The position numbers were made by a program, and so were the translations under genes. Below are positions 34,692 to 44,645 of a stretch of DNA of 64,000 nt, in pieces. The notes under the pieces were generated by a model. It searched no databases. It was given only the letters and a program-made list of their open reading frames with translations, and was not told where the DNA came from. Source of the DNA: CAWAND01 sp963797485 (lineage in GTDB: Bacteria; Chloroflexota; Anaerolineae; Anaerolineales; E44-bin32); assembly GCA_963797485.1 (NCBI GenBank), contig CAWCPF010000003.1, positions 1,178,001-1,242,000 on the forward strand, read 5' to 3'. Each line of letters begins with the position of its first letter. The stretch's first letter is position 1.

Positions 34692-35249
34692 TCACCCGGC
34701 CAAATCCAGTGCGGGCGCAATCCGCTTCATCGATTCGAGCACACGGCCGATGTGTTCTTCCAGGGGAACCCCCAGTACCTGGGCGGCAAGTTCAATGTCA
34801 TGTCGGTCTACCCCGGCCGCAAACCGGGCATCCTTCCACTTCTTGCGAACCGATTTGACTTCAACATCGGCCAGCAATCGGGAAGGCCGGACCAGTGCCA
34901 CGGCTGTGATCAGGCCGGTGAGTTCGTCGCAGGCGTACAGGGCCCTCTGCATGGGGGTTTCACGCGCCACGCCGGTGTGGTCGGCGTGGCTCAGGATGCA
35001 TTTCACCACGACTTCCGGCACCCCGCGCGCCAGGAGCAGCGGAGCCCCATCCTGAGGGTGTTGGTCGAGAGTCGGATGAATCTCCCAATCGTAATCATGC
35101 AGCAGGCCCGCCATCCCCCACAGCTCGGGGTCTTCGCCAAACTTATGGGCGTAATCGCGCATGGCGGCTTCGACCGCAAGCATGTGATGGACCAGCCCGT
35201 CCTGGCGGACGTGATCGCGAACGAGTCGGTAAGCCGTCTCACGATCCAT
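34692..35249 (-). CDS. HD-domain phosphohydrolase
   Basis: A 185-residue HD-superfamily protein. Metal ligands are His in GLVHHMLAVEAAMR, the HD pair in MAGLLHDYDWEIHP, and His in CILSHADHTG. Together they form the HDIG/YedJ-like pattern of metal-dependent nucleotide or phosphate hydrolases. ATG 35249 (MDRETAYRLVRDHV) is chosen; it overlaps the end of the DUF218 gene by 11 bases, which suggests co-translation. The substrate is unknown. Confidence 0.85.
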   Translation of the reverse strand: MDRETAYRLVRDHVRQDGLVHHMLAVEAAMRDYAHKFGEDPELWGMAGLLHDYDWEIHPTLDQHPQDGAPLLLARGVPEVVVKCILSHADHTGVARETPMQRALYACDELTGLITAVALVRPSRLLADVEVKSVRKKWKDARFAAGVDRHDIELAAQVLGVPLEEHIGRVLESMKRIAPALDLAG

Positions 35250-35913
35250 GCAGATCCTGGCCCTCGGCATGCTGGTCTTGACCATCCGGCGCGGGCAAGG
35301 GCACCAGGTAGGTGTCCACCAGGGCCACAAGTGTGGCCGGGTACTCGCGCAGCACCCAGAAAGCCTGGGTGAAGGTGCGGTATGCCCGCCGGTCAGCCGC
35401 CACACCGCGGGCGTCCACCCCTAATCCAGAACACGTGACCAGGGCGCGCGGCAGGTGGTAGGCCTGGCTGACAAGGAGCACCGGCGCTGAGCCGTAGTGC
35501 TGGCGCACGTGTAGGCAGGTTTCAAAGGTCCTGCTCCCGGCTGGGTCAAGCGAAATAGCCTCGTCGGGGACCCCCAGCTGCAGGGCCAACGCGCGCATCG
35601 ACCCCGGCTCGTCGTAGTTCTCACGCACCGTTCCACTGAGCACCAGACGGGATACCCGGCCAAGCTTGTACAATTCGACCGCCGTCGCGACCCGGTCAGC
35701 CAGAACGGTCGTTGGCTGGCCGTCACGCCGCAATCCGGCGCCAAACACCACGGCTGAAGAGCTCAAAGGCGCGTCAGCCGGCGGCACGATCAGGCTTGCG
35801 GTTCGCCACAGTGCCCACCAACGGGGCAGCACGAGCAGCAGAATGGGCAACACCACGAGCAAGAGGATCATCAGGCGCCTGGGGCGTGGATTCCACCGAA
35901 ACAGAGCGGGCAT
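35239..35913 (-). CDS. DUF218/SanA-like membrane protein
   Basis: A 224-residue protein with one N-terminal membrane helix (residues 14-30, LMILLLVVLPILLLVLP) and a DUF218 domain (about 50-195). The latter contains AVVFGAGLRRDGQPTTVLADR, RLVLSGTVRENYDEP, DPAGSRTFETCLHVRQ and LLVSQAYHLPRAL. This matches the YdcF/SanA group associated with envelope barrier function. It overlaps the HD-hydrolase gene at its 3' end. Confidence 0.87.
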   Translation of the reverse strand: MPALFRWNPRPRRLMILLLVVLPILLLVLPRWWALWRTASLIVPPADAPLSSSAVVFGAGLRRDGQPTTVLADRVATAVELYKLGRVSRLVLSGTVRENYDEPGSMRALALQLGVPDEAISLDPAGSRTFETCLHVRQHYGSAPVLLVSQAYHLPRALVTCSGLGVDARGVAADRRAYRTFTQAFWVLREYPATLVALVDTYLVPLPAPDGQDQHAEGQDLHGS

Positions 35914-35986
35914 CGCCGCATTCTACCAGAGCCGCCCGGGGGCTCTGTGGAGGACGGACCCCGTCTGAATCAGGCATGCCGCCGGC

Positions 35987-36051
35987 TTGACTCCATGGCA
36001 TTTCCAATGCTATACTCCCAAACATCGTATTGATTGGATGAATTAGACGAT
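35987..36051 (+). promoter_or_regulatory. Promoter and inverted repeat upstream of the GntR-korAB operon
   Basis: TTGACT (35987-35992), 18-base spacer, TATACT (36011-36016). Just downstream, ATCGT (36024-36028) and ACGAT (36047-36051) are exact inverted arms around an AT-rich centre. This is a likely operator for the GntR/FadR-type protein encoded from 36072. Confidence 0.5.
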
Positions 36052-36071
36052 TTAGGGTTAGAGCAGCGCCG

Positions 36072-36803
36072 GTGGCCATCGATCTGAGATCTGAGTTGCT
36101 GAATTATCTGGCCGGGGAGGGCATGAAGCCGGGGGACCGGCTGCCGGCCATTTCAGACCTGGCCCGGCGCCTCGGCATCAGCACCGGCAAGCTCAGGGAA
36201 CAGCTGGAAGTGGCGCGCACCCTGGGGCTAGTCGAGGTGAGGCCCAAGACGGGCACGCGAGTGCTCGGCTACCACTTCCTCGACAGCCTGCGCACCGGGC
36301 TCATGTACGCCCTGGCCACCGACCCCGACGCATTCAAGTCGTTTGGCGAAGTGCGCAATCATCTCGAAGCCGCTTTTTGGCATGAGGCCGTCAGCCGGCT
36401 GACGGCCGAGGATTTGGTGGAGCTGAGCAGCCTGGTGGACCAGGCCTGGGCCAAGCTTCAAGGGGAACCGGTTCAAATTCCGCATGCTGAGCACAGGCAG
36501 CTTCATCTCACCATCTATCGCCGGCTTGACAATGAATTCGTTCGGGGCCTGCTGGAGGCCTACTGGGAGGCCTACGAAGCCGTTGGCTTGGCGGTCTACA
36601 ATGATTACCAATACTTGGAACAGGTTTGGCATTTTCATGAGGCGATGGTCCGCGCGCTCGTGGATGGCGACATCGAGGCGGGATATCGAGCGCTCATCGA
36701 ACATACATCGCTTCTTGCCCGCCGCCCAGAGTTGAATCGACAGTCCCCGGAGCCCGGCCTGGTCTCGGCCAATCCACAGACTGTAGGGAGTGAGATCTCA
36801 TGA
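36072..36803 (+). CDS. GntR family regulator (FadR-like, FCD domain)
   Basis: A 243-residue regulator. The N-terminal winged helix (residues 3-70) reads LRSELLNYLAGEGMKPGDRL, then LARRLGISTGKLREQLEVAR and VEVRPKTGTRV. The all-helical FCD ligand domain follows, with metal-ligand-like positions (EVRNHLEAAFWHEAV, HRQLHLTIY, YLEQVWHFHEAMVRAL). FCD regulators commonly sense organic acids. The gene starts the operon with korAB, ending just before korA, so it probably controls 2-oxoacid oxidation and itself. Start GTG 36072. Confidence 0.9.
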   Translation: MAIDLRSELLNYLAGEGMKPGDRLPAISDLARRLGISTGKLREQLEVARTLGLVEVRPKTGTRVLGYHFLDSLRTGLMYALATDPDAFKSFGEVRNHLEAAFWHEAVSRLTAEDLVELSSLVDQAWAKLQGEPVQIPHAEHRQLHLTIYRRLDNEFVRGLLEAYWEAYEAVGLAVYNDYQYLEQVWHFHEAMVRALVDGDIEAGYRALIEHTSLLARRPELNRQSPEPGLVSANPQTVGSEIS

Positions 36804-38636
36804 CACACGCGGCAAGTCAGGTGAAGGACGCTCCAATCTCGGCCGGCAAGCCGGCCTGCATCAACGACTTTTCGATGGTCGTAGCGACGGTGAACGGCAC
36901 CGGCAGCGCCACCTCCAACATGGCCCTGATTTCGGGCCCTCTTTCGAATGGGCATCCCGGTCAGCGGCAAGAACCTGTTTCCATCCAACATCCAGGGCCT
37001 GCCGACCTGGTTCACCATCCGGGCCAGCGGCGAAGGCTTCACTGCCCGCCGGGAGGCGGTGGAAATCCTGGTGGCCATGAATGAAACCACATTCAAGGAG
37101 GATTTGGCCGGCGTGGTGCCCGGAGGCGTGTGCTTCTATCCCGGTCACTGGACCCAGCCGCGAGGGCGCACAGACGTCGTTTACTATGAGATGCCCGTTC
37201 AGGAGTTGGTCAAGGAGCAGGCTCCGCCGCGGGAACTCAAGGACTACATCGCCAACATGGTGTACGTCGGGGTTGTCTGCCAGATGTTGGGGATTGAGAT
37301 GGCCGAGATACGATCGGCCCTCGAGACTCACTTTCAGGGCAAGACGAAACCGATCGAGATAAACATGGCCATGGTCGAGGCCGCCGCAGCTTGGGCCGAG
37401 TCGAATTTGACCAAGCAGGATATCTATCAGGTTCAGCGGGACCATCAGACCAACGGCCGAATCCTGATCGAAGGCAACACCGCCTCAGCCCTGGGAGCCG
37501 TCTATGGCGGGGTGGGGTTCGCGGCGTGGTACCCAATCACACCCGCCTCCAGCCTGGCCGATGCCCTGCAGACGTATCTGGCTCAATTGAGGACAGACCC
37601 CGAGACCGGGAAGGCGACCTACTCCGTGATACAGGCGGAGGACGAAATGGCCGCCATCGGGATGGCCATAGGGGCAGGCTGGGCCGGAGCCCGATCGATG
37701 ACTTCGACCTCGGGTCCGGGAATCTCGCTTATGGCCGAATTCACCGGGTTGGCGTTCTTCGCCGAAATCCCGGTGGTGATTTGGGATGTGCAACGCATGG
37801 GGCCAAGCACCGGCCTGCCAACGCGCACGTCACAGGGAGACCTGCTCTTCGTGCGATTCCCAGGACACGGGGACACCAAACATGTCATCTTGCTGCCTGG
37901 TTCGGTGGCCGAGTGTTTCGAGTTTGGCTGGCGGTCCTTTGATCTTTCCGAGCGCCTGCAGACTCCGGTGTTTGTGCTGAGTGACCTGGATCTCGGCATG
38001 AACATGTGGATGTCCGAGCCATTTACCTACCCGGACAAGCCGATGGATCGAGGGAAGGTTCTGTCGGAGGAGGATCTGGCCAGCGTCGAAGAATTCGCCC
38101 GCTATCGCGACGTGGACGGAGACGGTATTCCCTACCGGACGCTGCCCGGCAATGGCCACCCGCAGGCGGCATGGTTCGGTCGTGGCACCGGCCACAATGA
38201 TCGGGCAGTCTACAGCGAGCGGCCGGAGGATTGGACTGCGAACATGGCCCGCCTGTGGCGAAAGCTGGAGACCGCACGGGACTATGTCCCGGAGCCGGTC
38301 ATTGACCAGAGCCAGCAGGCTGAGATCGGGCTAATCTCCTTCGGCTCCACGCTGCCCGCCATCGACGAAGCTCGTGCTCGCCTGAGCAAAGACGGAGTGG
38401 CCACGGATTTCATGCGACTGCGGGCGGTGCCATTCTCGGCCAGTGTGGCGGATTTCATTCGCAGCCACGATCGGGTTTACGTCATCGAGATGAACACGGA
38501 CGGCCAGATGCGCCAGCTGCTCCAGCTTGAGGTCCCGGATCAGGCGGCCAAACTCCAATCTCTGAATTTCAACGACGGCATCCCTCTGTCGGCGCGCTGG
38601 ATCAAAGACAATCTGATGGCACGGGAGGGTGCGTGA
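36800..38636 (+). CDS. korA: 2-oxoacid:ferredoxin oxidoreductase, gamma-alpha fused subunit; split by a frameshift
   Basis: Together with korB, converts a 2-oxoacid (probably 2-oxoglutarate) plus CoA to acyl-CoA, reducing ferredoxin. The gamma-like domain comes first (MVVATVNGTGSATSNMALI, then GIPVSGKNLFPSNIQGLPTW). The alpha domain follows from about residue 205 (GNTASALGAVYGGVGFAAWY, PITPASSLADAL, TSTSGPGISLMAEFTGLA). The break at GATTTC 36928-36933 is repaired to GATTC, restoring ALIRALFRMGIPVSG. The product is 611 residues. ATG 36800 overlaps the GntR stop by four bases. Exact substrate (2-oxoglutarate or other) is inferred from family appearance. Confidence 0.87.
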
Positions 38637-39661
38637 TGGCCACAGCGACGGTCAACCTGGTTGGGCTCGACAAATCGGACTACAAGGGCCGGCCCACCAC
38701 CCTGTGTCAGGGCTGCGGGCACAACTCCATCTCGAGCCAGATCATGGCAGCCTGCTACGAGCTCTCTCTTCGCCCTGAGGAGATCATCAAGCTCTCCGGC
38801 ATAGGCTGTTCGAGCAAGAGCCCGGCCTATTTTCTGGGCCGATCGCATGGCTTCAACAGCCTGCACGGTCGCATGCCAAGCCTTGGCACCGGCGCGGCAG
38901 TGGCGAACCGCAGCCTGAAGGCAATCGGGGTGAGCGGGGATGGGGACACGGCGAGCATCGGCATCGGACAGTTCATTCACATGATGCGCCGGAACACGCC
39001 CATCGTCTACATCATCGAAAACAATGGGGTGTACGGGCTGACCAAGGGCCAGTTTTCGGCCACAGCCGACAAGGGGCAATCCCTGAAATACCAAGGGATC
39101 AATCCCTTTATGCCGATCGATCTGTGTCTGCAGGCGCTGGCGGCCAATTGTGGCTTTGTGGCGCGTTCCTTCGCTGGGGATCCAAAACAGGTGAAGGAGC
39201 TGATCAAAGCCGCGCTGGCCTTCGAGGGGACGGCCGTGCTCGACATCATCAGCCCATGCGTGACCTTCAACAATCGCGATGAGTTGACCAAGAGCTACAG
39301 TTGGGGCAAGGAGCACGAGACTCCCATCCACGATGTGACCTTCGTGCCGGCAAAAGAGGAGATCCGGGTCGACTACGATGCCGGCGAGACGACGACGGTC
39401 AGCATGCACGACGGATCCAAGCTGGTGCTGCGCAAACTTCACCGCGATTACGATCCCACCGACCGCCAGCAAGCCATCAACCTGCTCGAAGAATCCCGCC
39501 TCAATCAGATCCTGGTGACAGGTCTGCTGTACCTCAACCGCGACCAGGCGCCGCTGCCCGAAGCTGAGAATTTGCCGGACGAGCCTCTCGCCAGCCTGAC
39601 CGAAGAGCAACTCCGACCCGCCAAGTCGACCCTGGCCGAAGTCTTGGCCGAGTTCGCCTAG
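38636..39661 (+). CDS. korB: 2-oxoacid:ferredoxin oxidoreductase, beta subunit
   Basis: The 341-residue TPP-binding subunit. It shows the N-terminal CQGCGHNSISSQI, GIGCSSKSPAYF, the TPP/Mg motif GDGDTASIGIGQFIHMMRRN and ENNGVYGLTKGQFSAT. ISPCVTFNN contains the Cys conserved in beta subunits. It overlaps the korA stop by one base (TGATG) with GGAGGG upstream, so the two are made together. A strong hairpin follows the stop and ends the GntR-korAB operon. Confidence 0.92.
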   Translation: MATATVNLVGLDKSDYKGRPTTLCQGCGHNSISSQIMAACYELSLRPEEIIKLSGIGCSSKSPAYFLGRSHGFNSLHGRMPSLGTGAAVANRSLKAIGVSGDGDTASIGIGQFIHMMRRNTPIVYIIENNGVYGLTKGQFSATADKGQSLKYQGINPFMPIDLCLQALAANCGFVARSFAGDPKQVKELIKAALAFEGTAVLDIISPCVTFNNRDELTKSYSWGKEHETPIHDVTFVPAKEEIRVDYDAGETTTVSMHDGSKLVLRKLHRDYDPTDRQQAINLLEESRLNQILVTGLLYLNRDQAPLPEAENLPDEPLASLTEEQLRPAKSTLAEVLAEFA

Positions 39662-39682
39662 CCCTCTTGATGGCACCCATGC

Positions 39683-39719
39683 GGGCTGCGGCACAGGTCA
39701 TCCTGTGCCGCAGCCCATT
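39683..39719 (+). terminator. Hairpin terminator after korB
   Basis: A 15-bp perfect stem: 39683-39697 (GGGCTGCGGCACAGG) with 39702-39716, loop TCAT, followed by ATTT. The T-run is short, but the stem is very stable. Confidence 0.7.
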
Positions 39720-39742
39720 TATGGGGGAAAGTCCCGCGGCGC

Positions 39743-40660
39743 ATGCGCCCTCCGCGTGACCAGGCCCGCCTGCTGGCGGTTGCGGCAGGGCTGGCGGCGG
39801 CGGCCATTTGGGGCGGCATGTATGCAGTGAGCAAGCTGGTGCTGGCCGTGGTGCCGCCGTTCAGCCTGTTGAGCCTGCGGCTGCTGCTCGGGGCCATGGC
39901 GCTGGCTCTGTTCTGGACGCGGCGGCCTTGGCCGGCTGTGACTCGGCGCGAGCTGGCGGCAGTCATCGGCATCGGCGCGCTGGGGTTTGGGGTGTCCCTG
40001 GGGCTGCAGTTCATGGGTACGTCCCTTTCGAGCGCTTCAAACGCCGCGCTGGTCACATCCGCCTCACCGGCCTTCATGGTCATGTTCGCGGCCTGGCTGC
40101 TGCGCGAGAAGGTGACCGCTCGCCGGTTGGGCGCTCTGGCCCTGGCCAGCCTCGGGGTTTTGGTCGTGATTGATCCGCAGACCACGCGCCTGGATTTGGG
40201 AGCCTTCGCCGGCAACCTGTCCTTGCTGGGAGCGGCCCTATCGTGGGCGCTCTTTTCGGTCCTGGTGAAGTGGGCTACGCAGAGGCTGTCGGTTCTCACC
40301 GTAAGCCTTCTTGGCGTTATCGGCGGATTGTTGGTAGCTCTTCCGGCCGCCGCATGGGAACTGCGCGTCTCACCCATGGGTCCCGTCGGCCCGCCGGTCG
40401 TGGCCGGCATTCTCTACCTGGGTTGGGTATCAACCGCCGTGGCGGTCGTGCTGTGGAATCACGCCCTCGAGGCACTCGACGCGGGGACGGTGTCGATCCT
40501 GTTCTTCGCGCAGCCCGTTGTCGGCGTCGGTCTGGGCGCGCTGTGGCTTGGCGACTCGCTGGCTGGTACCTTCTGGCTGGGTGGAGCGCTGGTTGTCCTG
40601 GGTGTATTGTTGGTGGGACGCGAACCGGCCCACGAAACAAATCCAACCGGGTCGGTGTGA
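39743..40660 (+). CDS. EamA/DMT-superfamily transporter
   Basis: A 305-residue integral membrane protein with ten predicted helices in two EamA repeats (first about residues 10-140, second about 155-290). Typical segments are AAAAIWGGMYAVSKLVL, SSASNAALVTSASPAFMV, LSLLGAALSWALFSVLVKW and ILFFAQPVVGVGLGALWLGD. DMT carriers usually export amino acids, nucleotides or other metabolites. The substrate is unknown. It lies just after the korB terminator; a second EamA gene of different sequence is at 44646-45507. Confidence 0.88.
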   Translation: MRPPRDQARLLAVAAGLAAAAIWGGMYAVSKLVLAVVPPFSLLSLRLLLGAMALALFWTRRPWPAVTRRELAAVIGIGALGFGVSLGLQFMGTSLSSASNAALVTSASPAFMVMFAAWLLREKVTARRLGALALASLGVLVVIDPQTTRLDLGAFAGNLSLLGAALSWALFSVLVKWATQRLSVLTVSLLGVIGGLLVALPAAAWELRVSPMGPVGPPVVAGILYLGWVSTAVAVVLWNHALEALDAGTVSILFFAQPVVGVGLGALWLGDSLAGTFWLGGALVVLGVLLVGREPAHETNPTGSV

Positions 40661-40678
40661 TGGGAGAGGACTGGCCGC

Positions 40679-41764
40679 TTGCAAACGAGGACTTTGGGGT
40701 GCCGCGGCAGGCTGGCTCGCTGGCTGGCATACCTGCTGGGAGCCATCGTGGTCCTCAGTCTGCCACTGACCCTTCTGGCGCGCGCCTCCAGCCAGGTGCT
40801 GTTCGATCCGCAGGCCATGACCACCATCTTGGACCAGCACTTGATTCAATCGGGTCTGCTCAAGCAGGTTGTTGTGCAGGGGTTGTTTTCTCGCTAAACG
40901 GACGGCGAACTCACCGCCTCGGACCTTGGCCGCCTCATGACCTACGCCGATGAGCAAGACCGGCAGGCCGTGGCCGAGCTGATCGTGCCGCCGGATTGGG
41001 CGCAAGCCCAGCTGGGGCAGGTCGTTCAGGGGTTCTATGCCTGGCTCAACAGTGACGCGCCGGCGCCGGAATTCAATCTCGACCTGGCGGCGATCCGTGA
41101 ACACTTGAGCTCCGGTGGCGTGGATCAGATCGTCGACCTGGCCACGGCCAGCTGGCCCGCCTGCACATCGGACCAAATCGCTCAGATGTATGCCGAGTTC
41201 ACCGATTTGGGCGTCTTTCCGTCGATGATGTGTGTGCCGCCCGGGCTCGAGGCGGGCCTGATGATGGCGCAGCTGAAGGGCGATCTACACGCCATGGTCG
41301 GAACCATGCCGGACCGCCTCCCGGCCGGGTCTCAAGTCGACCCTGAGACCGTGTCGCAACTGGTTCAGGCCAGGCGCATCCTGAACACGATCCAGCTTGT
41401 GTCCAGTTGGGCATGGCTGGTCCCGGGTGCCTTGCTTGGCTTGATCGTTGCCCTCGTCGCCCGATCGTGGACGGCGGTGTTCAAGTGGTGTGGAACGCCC
41501 CTCTTAGTTGGGGGGTTGGCGGGCATGGCCATGGCGGCCGCCGGGTCCTGGTATGGCTTGCCGCAGGCCCGCGCTCTGATCGAAGCCCAGCTTGTGAGCA
41601 TGCCGCCTCCCGTCCAGACGGCTATGCTTGAGATCGCCATGGACCTGGTGCGGCAGATCAACGGGACCTTTTTTGTGCTCTCGGTCCTGGCTGCCGGATT
41701 GGCGGGGATCTTCGTCCTGGCCGGGGTCCTGCGGACTCCCTCCTCGGCGCCTCCGGCCGACTGA
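40679..41764 (+). CDS. Membrane protein of unknown function, interrupted by an in-frame TAA
   Basis: Reads in one frame from TTG 40679 to 41764 except for TAA at 40895-40897. Before the stop: a membrane helix (LARWLAYLLGAIVVLSLPLT) and SQVLFDPQAMTTILDQHLIQ. After it: TDGELTASDLGRLMTYADEQ, an extracytoplasmic-like domain, and two or three C-terminal helices (SSWAWLVPGALLGLIVALVA, LLVGGLAGMAMAAAGSW, TFFVLSVLAAGLAGIFVLAG). A single T-to-C change (CAA) would give a 361-residue protein. It could be a sequence error, a true nonsense mutation or two genes. Family not recognised. Confidence 0.55.
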
Positions 41765-41859
41765 TCAATACCGGCCCGCTCACAAGCAGAATCTTCCTTG
41801 GACCATGCCTCCGGGCTGTTTGGTTGAACCGGGATCGTTCATGTGCGTGTGAGTGAGAG

Positions 41860-43308
41860 CTAGGGGTCGAAAGGGCCTCCCATCGTGTGGAGGTAGGTGA
41901 GGTTGGCGGGGCCGAGCGCGCCCACGGGCAAGCTCGCAACCAGCACCACCCGGTCCCCATCTTTGGCCCAATCAGTCTGCCGCACGGCGGCCTCCATCCG
42001 GGCCACCATGTCTTCCACCGAGTTGGCCATCGGAATCAACCTGGGTTCGACGCCCCAGTACAGGGCCATGCGGTTGTACGTGCTGGACTCGGGGGTGAGC
42101 CCCAAAACCGGCGTGCTCGGCCGAGCCTTGGACATGAGCAACGCCGTCCGGCCGGAGCGTGTGAACACGGCGATGGCGCGCGCATCTCTGTCCTGGGCGA
42201 GATCCCTGGCCGCCTGGGTCGTGGCCACGGCGTCGTCGGAGGTGGTCCGGTCGATCCCGAGGTATGGCGCCCCCCACTCGGTCGCATGCGCTTCGGCGTC
42301 CACGATGATGCGTGCCATGGTCTCCACCGACTCGACGGGATAGTCACCGATGGCGGTCTCGCCCGACAGCATCAGGACATCCGAACCGTCAAACACGGCG
42401 TTGGCGACGTCGGAGGCCTCGGCACGGGTCGGGCGAGGCTGGTGGATCATCAACTCAAGCATCTGGGTGGCGGTGATCACCAGGCGCTGACGGGCGTGGG
42501 CGCGGGCGATGATCGTCTTTTGCAGCGACGGCACCCGCTCGGGGGCCACCTCGACCCCCAAGTCGCCGCGAGCCACCATCACGCCGTCTGATGCAGCCAG
42601 GATGCTGTCAAGATTAGCGATCGCCTCCCGACGCTCCAGCTTGCTGATGATCAGGGACGGCGTGGCCGGGTTCTGATGCTTTTGGAGCGTTTGACGCAGG
42701 CCATCCACATCTTGGGATCGGCGGATGAACGACATGGCCACCATGTCGACACCCTGCTTAAGTCCAAACTCCAGGTCGGCTTGATCTTTCTCGGTTAGGG
42801 GTGGGGCGGACAGCTCCACCCCAGGCAGGTTAACGCCCTTGTGCTCGCCGAGCCGTCCGCCGACCACAACCTCGGTCTTCACCTCAGGGGAGTTGACGGC
42901 GGTTACTTTGAGTTCAATGTGGCCGTCATCCAGCAGCACCAAATCGCCCGGGTGGACGTCCTCCGGCAGATGCTCGTAGTTGACGGTGATCCGCTCGGCG
43001 GAACCCAGGCCGGGCTGGGTTGTGAGGACGAGAGCCCGGCCCTTGTGAAGCTCAACCGGCTGATGATCGGGGAGCTCCCCTGTGCGGAGCTTCGGCCCCT
43101 GCAAATCCTGAACCACCGCCACCGGCCGCCCGACGGATTGCGCCACTCGACGCACCCGCTCGATGACCTCGGCATGTTCGGCATGTGTCCCATGCGAGAA
43201 GTTAAGCCGGGCGCCATTCATGCCGGCCTCGATCAGCAGGCGGATTCGCTCCTCAGATGAGCACGCCGGACCCAGCGTGGCCAGGATCTTGGCGCGGCGC
43301 TCGGTCAT
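41860..43308 (-). CDS. pyk: Pyruvate kinase
   Basis: Transfers phosphate from phosphoenolpyruvate to ADP, the last glycolytic step. The 482-residue protein has RAKILATLGPACSS, GMNGARLNFSHGTHAEH, the B domain, the K+/Mg site DLEFGLKQGVDMVAMSFIR, and the signature ISKLERREAIANLDSILAASDGVMVARGDLGVE in consecutive parts. The allosteric-type C domain (DDAVATTQAARDLAQ) is also present. ATG 43308 has AAGGAGGTCTCC upstream. An exact Rex-like palindrome (43319-43336) overlaps the edge of that ribosome site, so redox control is plausible. argF lies upstream on the same strand. Confidence 0.96.
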   Translation of the reverse strand: MTERRAKILATLGPACSSEERIRLLIEAGMNGARLNFSHGTHAEHAEVIERVRRVAQSVGRPVAVVQDLQGPKLRTGELPDHQPVELHKGRALVLTTQPGLGSAERITVNYEHLPEDVHPGDLVLLDDGHIELKVTAVNSPEVKTEVVVGGRLGEHKGVNLPGVELSAPPLTEKDQADLEFGLKQGVDMVAMSFIRRSQDVDGLRQTLQKHQNPATPSLIISKLERREAIANLDSILAASDGVMVARGDLGVEVAPERVPSLQKTIIARAHARQRLVITATQMLELMIHQPRPTRAEASDVANAVFDGSDVLMLSGETAIGDYPVESVETMARIIVDAEAHATEWGAPYLGIDRTTSDDAVATTQAARDLAQDRDARAIAVFTRSGRTALLMSKARPSTPVLGLTPESSTYNRMALYWGVEPRLIPMANSVEDMVARMEAAVRQTDWAKDGDRVVLVASLPVGALGPANLTYLHTMGGPFDP

Positions 43309-43318
43309 GGAGACCTCC

Positions 43319-43336
43319 TTGTGAAGAGTTTCACAA
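43319..43336. promoter_or_regulatory. Rex-like palindrome at the pyk 5' end
   Basis: Exact TTGTGAA-GAGT-TTCACAA, 10 bases upstream of the pyk ATG and touching its Shine-Dalgarno sequence. It is the best-placed of the five copies for regulation of a following gene. Confidence 0.55.
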
Positions 43337-43423
43337 TAGGGATGGCCTTGCGGCAGGGGGGTGCGGGAATGAGCAGGGCGGGGACAACCCGCCGATAAGA
43401 TCCGGCCCTTCGCCGTTCGGCGT

Positions 43424-44342
43424 TCAGGTCAGCAGATGAACCAGAATGGCCTTCTGTGCGTGGAGACGGTTCTCCGCCTGCTGGAAGATGACCGAATGGG
43501 GCCCATCGGCCACTTGATCCGTGATCTCCTCGCCTCGATGGGCCGGCAAACAGTGCATCACAATCACCGAGGCGTCCGCCCTGTCGACCAGCCGGGTGGT
43601 GACTTGAAAAGCCGGGAACTTGTCCCGCCGCCGGGCGGCGTCCTCTTCCTGGCCCATGCTGACCCACGTGTCGGTGTAAATCACATGGGCGCCTTCCACG
43701 GCGGCTTGCGGATCGTGAACCTGGTGCAGGCGGGCGCCGCTGTCCTGAGACATCTGTTCGGCCATGGCCACCGCCTGGGCGGGAAGCTGGTACCCCTCAG
43801 GAGAGGCAAGTGTGAAATCGACGCCCAGCCGCATGCAAGCGAAGGCCAAGGACACGGCCACGTTGTTGCCATCACCGCAGAAGACGAATTTGAGGCCCTT
43901 GAACTGGCCAAACCGCTCCTGGACGGTCAGCATGTCGGCCATCGCCTGGCAGGGATGATTGAAGTTGCTCAGCCCGTTGATCACCGGGACCGTCGCATAG
44001 CGCGCCAGTTCGAGAATGTGCTCGTGGTCGAAGACCCGTGCCATGATCGCCTGGACATAACCCGAGAGCACGCGGCTGACATCGGCGATCGAACTCACGC
44101 TGGCCCAACCCGACCTCGCTGGGCGACAGGTAAAGAGCATCACCGCCCAGATGGCGCATGGCCATATCGAACGAGACCCGCGTTCTCAAGCTGGGCTTCT
44201 GGAAAAGCATGGCCAGCACTTTGCCTTGCAGGAGCGGGGGGTTTCCTTCCCGGCGCCACTCGTCTTTCAGCCGGATCGCCAGGTTGAGAAGATCGGTCAG
44301 CTCCTCGGTGGAGTAGTCCGCCAGCGAAAGAAAATGACGCAT
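43424..44342 (-). CDS. argF: Ornithine carbamoyltransferase; split by a frameshift
   Basis: Joins carbamoyl phosphate and ornithine to citrulline in arginine synthesis. Carbamoyl-phosphate site KPSLRTRVSFDMAMRHLGG (S-x-R-T-R; the family usually has STRTR), the HPCQAMADMLTVQE motif and the ornithine-side HCLPAHRGEEIT are all present. These identify OTC rather than aspartate transcarbamoylase. The break at GAACTC 44091-44096 is repaired by removing one base to SEVGLGQRESIADVSRVL. The product is 305 residues. I chose ATG 44342 (MRHFLSLADYSTEE), where the family begins. No other arg genes are in the window. Confidence 0.9.
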
Positions 44343-44645
44343 GCATGCTCTCCGCGGATCGGCTTCCACGCGCACGCTTTGCATGGCGTACGGGCCGGCC
44401 CGATCAATTAACTCACAGGTGGATATTGCTTTGCAGACAGCCTTTGGCGGCTGGCCGACGGGAGTATAGCATAGGCTTGAGTTCATTCGACCGGGGGCCG
44501 GTCTGCGTGGCGATTATCTTCAACTAGGGGCGACTCCGAAGCGAACTCGACCTCCGGCACGGCGGCCATGCCTTGGGCCGTGGGAGGCAGCAGCCAGTGC
44601 AGCCAGCCTCGGCTTACGCGAGCATGCGGGCTCAGCGGCCGCCGG
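44343..44645. other. Non-coding gap between argF and the EamA gene
   Basis: About 300 bases without a gene I can support. A minus-strand TATACT near 44463-44468 may be the -10 of argF, without a good -35, leaving a leader of about 115 bases. No ARG-box-like palindrome, terminator or repeat was evident. Reading frames crossing this gap are continuations past the frameshift in the neighbouring EamA gene. Confidence 0.4.
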
